In this document: positions 6,531-10,905 of the stretch, piece after piece
Position numbering within the stretch: the first letter of the stretch is position 1
How the letters are laid out: each line of letters begins with the position of its first letter
Assembly: GCA_002366995.1 (NCBI GenBank)
Contig: DFCM01000073.1
Location: 1-10,905 of the forward strand
Direction: 5' to 3'
From: a bacterium UBP3_UBA3054
GTDB lineage: Bacteria > Auribacterota > UBA3054
DNA length: 10,905 nt
Translations under genes and position numbers: made by a program
The notes under the pieces: generated by a model
What the model saw: only the letters and a program-made list of their open reading frames with translations
Database searches by the model: none
Told to the model about the DNA's origin: nothing

Positions 6531-8148
6531 TGTTCTTTTTGTTTTCTATCTCCACCATTTTCCAGCGGCACTTCTTGCCGTTGGTGGTCTTGGGAAGATC
6601 GTCGACGAACTCCACTATCCTCGGGTACATGTACGGCGCGGTATTCTTTCTGACGAAGCTCTGAATGTCTTTGCCAAGGAGGAAGGAAGGTTCGAAGCCG
6701 GGCCTCAATTGCACGAAAGCCTTGACCACGAAGCCCCTCATCTTGTGCGGAACGCCGATCACGATGCTGTCGGCCACCGCCTCGTGCTGCTGCAGGGCTT
6801 TCTCGACTTCCGCCGGGCTGATCCTGTAGCCGGAGCTCTTGAAAACGTCGTCGCTGCGCGAGACGAACCAGATGAAGCCGTCCTTGTCCTTTATGCCGAG
6901 GTCGCGGGTATAGTACCAGCCGTGATGGAAGACTTCCTTGTTCATCTCTTCCTCGTTGAGATACCCGTGGAAAAGTCCGGGAGGCCACTTCCCTTCCATG
7001 CAGACGGCGATATTGCCTTCCTTGTCGGGGCCCAAGCGGTTGCCTTCGTCGTCGACGATGTCGACGTCTAGACCCGGAATGGATCTGCCGAGGGAGCCGA
7101 TCTTGTGCTGCTCGCCGGGCAGATTGCCTAAAAGGATCGTGCTCTCAGTCTGGCCGTAGCCTTCGTAGATGTCGAGACCGGAAAGCTCCTTCCACTTGTT
7201 GGCGTCGGGAATGCTCAAAGCCTCGCCCGCGGCGGTCGTCACCTTAAGGGAGGAGATGTCGTATTTCTTGACGTCCTCGGCGATCAGAAGACGATAGACC
7301 GTGGGAGGCGCGCAGAAGTTCGTGATATGGTATTTCTCGATGTTTCTCAAGATATCCTTGCCGTCGAAGTGGCCCTTGTACTCGTAGACGAATATGCAGG
7401 AGCCCGCCATCCACTGCGCGATGAAAGCGCCCCAGCAGAGCTTGCCCCAGCCGGTGTCGGTGATGGTCCACTGCAAGGACTCCGGAGTCTCCCTGTGCCA
7501 GAGCTCGCTGGTGGCCAGGTGCGCCCAGGCGTAGAGATAATTGTGCCTCACCATTTTCGGAAGTCCGGAAGTTCCTGAGGTGAAGTACATGATCATCGGG
7601 GAAAGGATGGTGGTGTCGGCGGGATCTTTGAATTCCGCGGAAGCCGAATCGCAAAGCTCGCCCATGTTTTTCCACTTTTCGTTTCCGCCGTCGTAGGTCA
7701 AAAAGAGATGCACGTAAGTCAGATCGTCGCTGGCTTCGTCGAAAACGCCCTTCAGTCCGTCTTCCGTGATGATGGCCTTGATAGGCGTCATGCCGCTGCG
7801 GTAGCGGATATCGTAAGGCGTCAGTTTCGAGGAGACCGGAATAACTATGGCGCCGAGCTTCATGATCGCCAGGGCGCAGATCCACCATTCGACCCTTCTC
7901 GTCATCATCAAAACGACGATGTCCTCTCTCTGCACTCCCAGTGAACGCAGAACGTTCGCGGCCTTGTTGGATTCCCTCGTGAAGTCGGCGTAGGTCAGAC
8001 GTTTCTCATTCCCGTGCTCGTCCAGCCAGATCATGGCGACCTTTTCGGGGTTCGCCTTTCCCTCGGCGTCCACGACGTCAACGGCGAAATTGAAGGGCCA
8101 GGCTGACTCTTCTTTTTTATACTTTTCTAAGAAATCGTAATACTTCAT
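6523..8148 (-). CDS. AMP-forming acyl-CoA synthetase, medium-chain (ACSM) type
   Basis: This 541-residue enzyme belongs to the adenylate-forming ANL superfamily. It should activate a carboxylic acid with ATP to an acyl-adenylate and pass it to CoA. Core motifs are intact: P-loop 'YFTSGTSGLPK' (188-198), 'YGQTES' (331-336), 'GWYYTRDLG' (410-418, with Asp416), the hinge region 'SRSDDVFKSSGYRISPAEVE' (430-449) and the C-terminal 'LPKTTNGKKCR' (518-528) with catalytic Lys525. The 'GWGKLCWGAFIAQWMAG' region and overall layout resemble medium-chain and butyryl-CoA ligases rather than acetyl-CoA synthetase, which is about 100 residues longer. The exact acid cannot be read from sequence. It is the first gene of the minus-strand unit, transcribed from the divergent region; its stop overlaps queH by 8 bases. 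Confidence 0.88.
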   Translation of the reverse strand: MKYYDFLEKYKKEESAWPFNFAVDVVDAEGKANPEKVAMIWLDEHGNEKRLTYADFTRESNKAANVLRSLGVQREDIVVLMMTRRVEWWICALAIMKLGAIVIPVSSKLTPYDIRYRSGMTPIKAIITEDGLKGVFDEASDDLTYVHLFLTYDGGNEKWKNMGELCDSASAEFKDPADTTILSPMIMYFTSGTSGLPKMVRHNYLYAWAHLATSELWHRETPESLQWTITDTGWGKLCWGAFIAQWMAGSCIFVYEYKGHFDGKDILRNIEKYHITNFCAPPTVYRLLIAEDVKKYDISSLKVTTAAGEALSIPDANKWKELSGLDIYEGYGQTESTILLGNLPGEQHKIGSLGRSIPGLDVDIVDDEGNRLGPDKEGNIAVCMEGKWPPGLFHGYLNEEEMNKEVFHHGWYYTRDLGIKDKDGFIWFVSRSDDVFKSSGYRISPAEVEKALQQHEAVADSIVIGVPHKMRGFVVKAFVQLRPGFEPSFLLGKDIQSFVRKNTAPYMYPRIVEFVDDLPKTTNGKKCRWKMVEIENKKNNG

Positions 8149-8186
8149 AACCTTATAATTCCGGCGATAATAATACCCATTATTTT

Positions 8187-8215
8187 ATTGTACGATAAAA
8201 CTATTAAAAAGTAAA
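8187..8215 (-). promoter_or_regulatory. possible promoter of the ligase-queH-hrpB unit
   Basis: On the minus strand TTTACT (8215-8210) and TACAAT (8192-8187) are separated by 17 bases. Each matches four or five of six consensus positions. The predicted transcript would start about 30 bases before the ligase ATG. The surrounding 8149-8220 stretch is strongly AT-rich, so chance matches are easy; other -10-like boxes such as TATTAT lie nearby. Confidence 0.4.
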
Positions 8216-8252
8216 TAGTTTCCCTTTCATCATTCTCTGAAGGGCCTTCTTT

Positions 8253-8261
8253 TGCTATAAT
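8253..8261 (+). promoter_or_regulatory. extended -10 promoter for the DUF805 gene
   Basis: TGCTATAAT gives a perfect -10 hexamer (8256-8261) with the extended TG one base before it. No good -35 box lies 16-18 bases upstream, which is common for extended -10 promoters. The start of transcription would be near 8268, leaving a leader of about 29 bases with AAGGAG (8285-8290) six bases before the ATG. Confidence 0.7.
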
Positions 8262-8296
8262 TGGTCTGGTAAATAACCGCAACCAAGGAGATAATT

Positions 8297-8650
8297 ATGA
8301 CTTTCACCGAAGCTATCAAAAGCGTTTGGGACAAATATTGGGTCCTCGACGGCAGAGCCCGCCGCAGCGAGTACTGGTTCTTCGTGCTTTTGGCCGTCGT
8401 GCTTTCCTGGATCCCCATCGTTAACCTTATCGCGTGGATAGTGCTCTTAATCCCCGGCATCACCGTGGCTGTAAGAAGGCTGCACGACACGGGCCGCACC
8501 GGCTGGTGGCTGCTTCTGATCTTCCTTCCCGTCATAGGCCACATCATTCTCATCATCTTCTACCTTATAGACAGCGATCCCGGCGATAACGAATACGGCC
8601 CGAATCCCAAGGGCGTCGGATCCGGACCGGAACCGGAAGTGGTCTCCTGA
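8297..8650 (+). CDS. DUF805 family small membrane protein
   Basis: The 117-residue protein has the family signatures. 'GRARRSEYWFF' (about 19-29) is followed by two hydrophobic segments (about 29-55). Next come 'RRLHDTGRTGWW' (60-71), a third hydrophobic stretch (about 72-90), and the tail 'DSDPGDNEYGPNPKG'. DUF805 proteins are inner-membrane proteins of unknown biochemical role found across bacteria. AAGGAG six bases upstream fixes the ATG. The last ten residues, after the conserved NxYGPNPKG, form a short Pro/Glu-rich tail encoded by a CCGGA-rich stretch. It seems to be a single-gene unit between the divergent region and the glyQ promoter. No convincing intrinsic terminator follows. Confidence 0.93.
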   Translation: MTFTEAIKSVWDKYWVLDGRARRSEYWFFVLLAVVLSWIPIVNLIAWIVLLIPGITVAVRRLHDTGRTGWWLLLIFLPVIGHIILIIFYLIDSDPGDNEYGPNPKGVGSGPEPEVVS

Positions 8651-8679
8651 AAGCCCTGAAAAAGGCGCGCGGCCGTTTA

Positions 8680-8688
8680 TGCTATAAT
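8680..8688 (+). promoter_or_regulatory. extended -10 promoter for glyQS
   Basis: TGCTATAAT again, preceded by TTA, with TATAAT at 8683-8688 and the TG at 8680-8681. No clear -35 hexamer is seen. The predicted start of transcription is near 8695, giving a leader of about 35 bases. That leader is far too short for a T-box, the usual glycyl-tRNA synthetase control in Firmicutes. Confidence 0.72.
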
Positions 8689-8707
8689 TTATAGATAATA
8701 TCTATAA
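8689..8707. promoter_or_regulatory. perfect inverted repeat at the glyQS transcription start
   Basis: TTATAGAT and ATCTATAA are perfect reverse complements separated by AAT. The repeat begins immediately after the -10 box and spans the predicted start of transcription. It could be an operator for a repressor or a weak AU-rich hairpin at the 5' end of the mRNA. It has no T-run and so is not a terminator. A role is inferred only from position and symmetry. Confidence 0.45.
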
Positions 8708-8729
8708 GTTAATCAAAACGGCTAAAAAA

Positions 8730-9611
8730 ATGACTAAATTCGAAAAAGCTCCGACTCTGCAGGAGATAATTTTCCGTCTGCAGAAGTATTGGAGCGATTA
8801 CGGCTGCGTGATAGTCCAACCTTACGACCATGAGGTTGGCGCCGGCACCTTCCACCCTTGCACATTCTTCGGCGTCCAGGGGCCCGACCCCTGGAAGGTC
8901 GCTTACGTTCAGCCTTCCCGCCGTCCGACCGACGGCCGCTACGGCGACAACCCCAACAGACTTTATCAGCACCATCAGTTCCAGGCGATCATCAAGCCTT
9001 CGCCCGTGAACGCCCAGGAAGTTTATTTGAAGAGCCTCGAGGCCATAGGCATCGACCCGAGGATCCACGACCTCCGCTTCGAGGAGGACGACTGGGAATC
9101 CCCTACGCTTGGCGCCACGGGACTTGGCTGGCAGATCCTTTGCGACGGCACCGAGATCTCGCAGTTCACCTACTTCCAGCAGATGGCCGGCTTCGAGATG
9201 AAGCCCGTGACGCTGGAACTGACCTACGGCCTGGAACGCATCGCCGCCTTCGTCCAAGGCAAAGACCATGTCATGGACATCGAGTGGACGGAAGGCGTCA
9301 CTTACCGCGACATGCGCAAGATGTTCGAGTATGAGCTCTCCGACTACAGTTTCTCGCACGCGACGCTTGACAGGCACTGGCGCTTCTTCACTCAGGCCGA
9401 ACAGGAATGCCAGGAGACTCTCGAGGCGAAGATCCCTTACGCCGCCTACGAGTGGCTCATGAACTGCTCGCATTGGTTCAACGTGCTTGACGCCAGAGGC
9501 GCCATCAGCGTGACGCAAAGGACCGCCTTCATCGCCAAGATCAGGAACATGGCTCTTAACTGCGCCAAGTGCTACAGGGTCGTAAAAGGCATAGACAAGG
9601 AGGAAAAATGA
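8730..9611 (+). CDS. glyQ: glycyl-tRNA synthetase alpha subunit
   Basis: This is the catalytic alpha subunit of the alpha2-beta2 type glycyl-tRNA synthetase, a class II enzyme that makes glycyl-adenylate. At 293 residues it is close to the E. coli protein (303). It has the strongly conserved stretches 'YWSDYGCVIVQPYDHEVGAGTFHP', 'YVQPSRRPTDGRYGDNPNRL', 'FQAIIKPSP', 'QFTYFQQMAG' and 'LELTYGLERIAAF', followed by 'FNVLDARGAISVTQR' near the C-terminus. The N-terminus aligns with E. coli GlyQ, supporting the ATG at 8730, although no Shine-Dalgarno is visible there. Its stop overlaps the glyS start (ATGA), so the two subunits are translated in a coupled way. Confidence 0.97.
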   Translation: MTKFEKAPTLQEIIFRLQKYWSDYGCVIVQPYDHEVGAGTFHPCTFFGVQGPDPWKVAYVQPSRRPTDGRYGDNPNRLYQHHQFQAIIKPSPVNAQEVYLKSLEAIGIDPRIHDLRFEEDDWESPTLGATGLGWQILCDGTEISQFTYFQQMAGFEMKPVTLELTYGLERIAAFVQGKDHVMDIEWTEGVTYRDMRKMFEYELSDYSFSHATLDRHWRFFTQAEQECQETLEAKIPYAAYEWLMNCSHWFNVLDARGAISVTQRTAFIAKIRNMALNCAKCYRVVKGIDKEEK

Positions 9612-10905
9612 GCTTACCATTCTTTTTAGAGATCGGGACTGAAGAGCTCCCCGCTTCCTACCTTCCCAGCTACGCTTCCCAAATGAAAGAGGCTCTTGAA
9701 GCCTTCCTGACTTCCGCCATGCTGGAACACAAAGAAGTCGTCTGCGCCTGGACGCCCAGAAGGCTCGCCTTCTTCTGCGAAGCCGTGGCTGAAAAACAGG
9801 CCGTAAAAGAAAGCGACGTGAAAGGCCCGCCCGTTTCCGTTTCCTTCAAAGACGGCGAACCGACCAAGGCCGCGCTTAGCTTCGCCAGCAAGGTGGGTCT
9901 TCCCATCGAGAGCGTCGGACGCGTCGAGGAGAACGGCAAGGAATATCTTTTCGCCCGCGTAAAAGAAGGCGGAAACGCCGCCTCCGATCTTCTGAAGAAC
10001 AAGATCCCCGAACTCATAAAGGGACTGCGTTCCCCGAAATCCATGCGCTGGGACGTCAAGCCCACAACCTTCGCCCGCCCCATCCGCTCGCTTTGCTGCC
10101 TGCTTGGGGATGAGCTCATAGCTTGCGACCTGGACGGTCTCGAGGCTTCAAGGGAGATCAAGGGCCACCGCTTCCTCGCCCCCGGCCCCTTCACTATGAA
10201 GACGGCCGACTTCTCGGAGTACGAAAAACTGCTCAAAGAACACTTCGTCATCCTCTCCTTTCCTGAACGCAGGAACATCATAAAAGAGCAGCTGCTGAAG
10301 TTCGGCTGCCTTGAAGAGCGCCTCGACGAAGAATTGATCGACATCTGCGCCAACTTGACGGAATACCCCAACTGCGTCAAGGGCGACATCGCGCCGGAAT
10401 ATCTCGAGCTTCCTCCGGAAGTTCTCATCACAACTCTGAAGAAACACCAGAAGAGCTTCCCCTGCTACGACGCCAAGGGCGGTCTGGAAGCGGCTTTCCT
10501 CTCGGTCACCAACAACGACCTCAAGGAAAAGGAGCTCATTAAGACCGGCTACGAACGCGTCATCTCGGCAAGGTTGTCCGACGCCCGCTTCTTCTTCAAC
10601 GAGGACAAGGAAGTAACGCTGAAGGAACGCAGGGAAAGGCTGAAAACCGTGGTCTTCCAGAAAGACATCGGCACTTACTATTCCAAGACGGAAAGAGTGG
10701 CCTGCATCGCTACGAAGTTAGGAGAAATGACGGGCAAGGAAGAAGCCGCGGAGATTGCCTCCGAAGCCGCCCTCATCTCCAGATCCGACCTCACCACCGC
10801 CATGGTCTTCGAGTTCCCTGAGCTGCAGGGCATCATGGGCAGGATCTACGCCGAGCGCGTAGACAAGGTGAGCCGTGAGCAGGCCCTCGCCATCGAGGAG
10901 ATGTA
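9608..10905 (+). CDS. glyS: glycyl-tRNA synthetase beta subunit (3' end outside window)
   Basis: The beta subunit recognises tRNA-Gly and completes the GlyQS enzyme. The frame is open from the ATG at 9608 to the window edge, giving 432 of the usual 690 or so residues. The N-terminus 'FFLEIGTEELPASYL' (5-19) is the family hallmark. Later conserved segments include 'PRRLAFF', 'SMRWDVKPTTFARPIRSLCCLLGD', 'IKGHRFL', 'LTEYPNCVKG', 'LPPEVLITTLKKHQKSFP', 'SARLSDARFFFNED' and 'LTTAMVFEFPELQGIMGRIYA' near the cut. A full AAGGAGG (9597-9603) lies four bases before the ATG, inside the end of glyQ. The ATG overlaps the glyQ TGA by 4 bases. The missing part should hold the rest of the HD-like and anticodon-binding regions. 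Confidence 0.96.
   Translation, partial: MSLPFFLEIGTEELPASYLPSYASQMKEALEAFLTSAMLEHKEVVCAWTPRRLAFFCEAVAEKQAVKESDVKGPPVSVSFKDGEPTKAALSFASKVGLPIESVGRVEENGKEYLFARVKEGGNAASDLLKNKIPELIKGLRSPKSMRWDVKPTTFARPIRSLCCLLGDELIACDLDGLEASREIKGHRFLAPGPFTMKTADFSEYEKLLKEHFVILSFPERRNIIKEQLLKFGCLEERLDEELIDICANLTEYPNCVKGDIAPEYLELPPEVLITTLKKHQKSFPCYDAKGGLEAAFLSVTNNDLKEKELIKTGYERVISARLSDARFFFNEDKEVTLKERRERLKTVVFQKDIGTYYSKTERVACIATKLGEMTGKEEAAEIASEAALISRSDLTTAMVFEFPELQGIMGRIYAERVDKVSREQALAIEEM

Noticed and set aside
8651..8675. GC-rich GGCGCGCGGCCG stretch as a terminator for the DUF805 gene
   Set aside because: The possible stem is very short and overlapping, and it is not followed by a real T-run.
8689..8729. T-box or glycine riboswitch upstream of glyQ
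   Set aside because: Only about 35-40 bases lie between the promoter and the ATG, with no specifier stem, T-box motif or terminator.
8709..9620. 303-codon minus-strand frame opposite glyQ
   Set aside because: It mirrors glyQ, whose sequence is unmistakable, and its product resembles no known family.
9670..10447. Minus-strand frames opposite glyS
   Set aside because: The plus strand holds the conserved glyS frame that runs off the window; the opposite frames are its shadow.

Overview
The window reads as an ordinary chromosomal segment of a moderately GC-rich, Gram-negative bacterium. An AsmA-like inner-membrane-anchored protein of the YdbH type implies an outer membrane. The isoprenoid gene ispE shows the MEP pathway, and split glyQ/glyS subunits give glycyl-tRNA synthetase. 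A 29-residue bS22/COX24-type ribosomal protein and a QueH-type queuosine enzyme are also present. Such gene sets occur in several Gram-negative phyla. The PVC group (Verrucomicrobiota, Kiritimatiellota, Lentisphaerota) is my best guess, but the sequence does not settle it. I see no insertion sequence, phage gene, CRISPR array, tRNA or rRNA.

Layout. All genes from 1 to 8148 lie on the minus strand. Read in transcription order, the first unit starts at 8148: an AMP-forming medium-chain acyl-CoA synthetase-like ligase (8148-6523), queH (6530-6000), hrpB (5999-3579) and a secreted protein of unknown function (3574-2696). Its members overlap or almost touch. Next come a promoter with an extended -10 and the tiny bS22/COX24-like gene (2607-2518), which ends in a strong intrinsic terminator (2472-2441). 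The hairpin and U-run stop 5 bases short of the ispE start codon. ispE (2435-1587) is followed by the ydbH-like gene (1576-23). Three bases after its stop lies the start of one more gene that leaves the window at base 1. In E. coli the gene after ydbH is the lipoprotein gene ynbE, so this could be its counterpart.

Strand switches at 8149-8296, a short AT-rich divergent promoter region. On the plus strand there is a DUF805 membrane protein (8297-8650), then glyQ (8730-9611) and glyS (9608 to beyond the window end), which overlap by 4 bases. glyQ has its own extended -10 promoter, with a perfect 8+3+8 base inverted repeat at the expected transcription start.

The genes are mostly housekeeping: translation (glyQS, the bS22-like protein), tRNA modification (queH), isoprenoid synthesis (ispE) and envelope lipid traffic (ydbH-like). 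I do not see a new defence or mobile system. The points most worth a second look are the tiny ribosomal gene and the terminator pressed against ispE. Next are the shared TGCTATAAT promoter type, the inverted repeat upstream of glyQ, and the unrecognised secreted protein coupled to hrpB.
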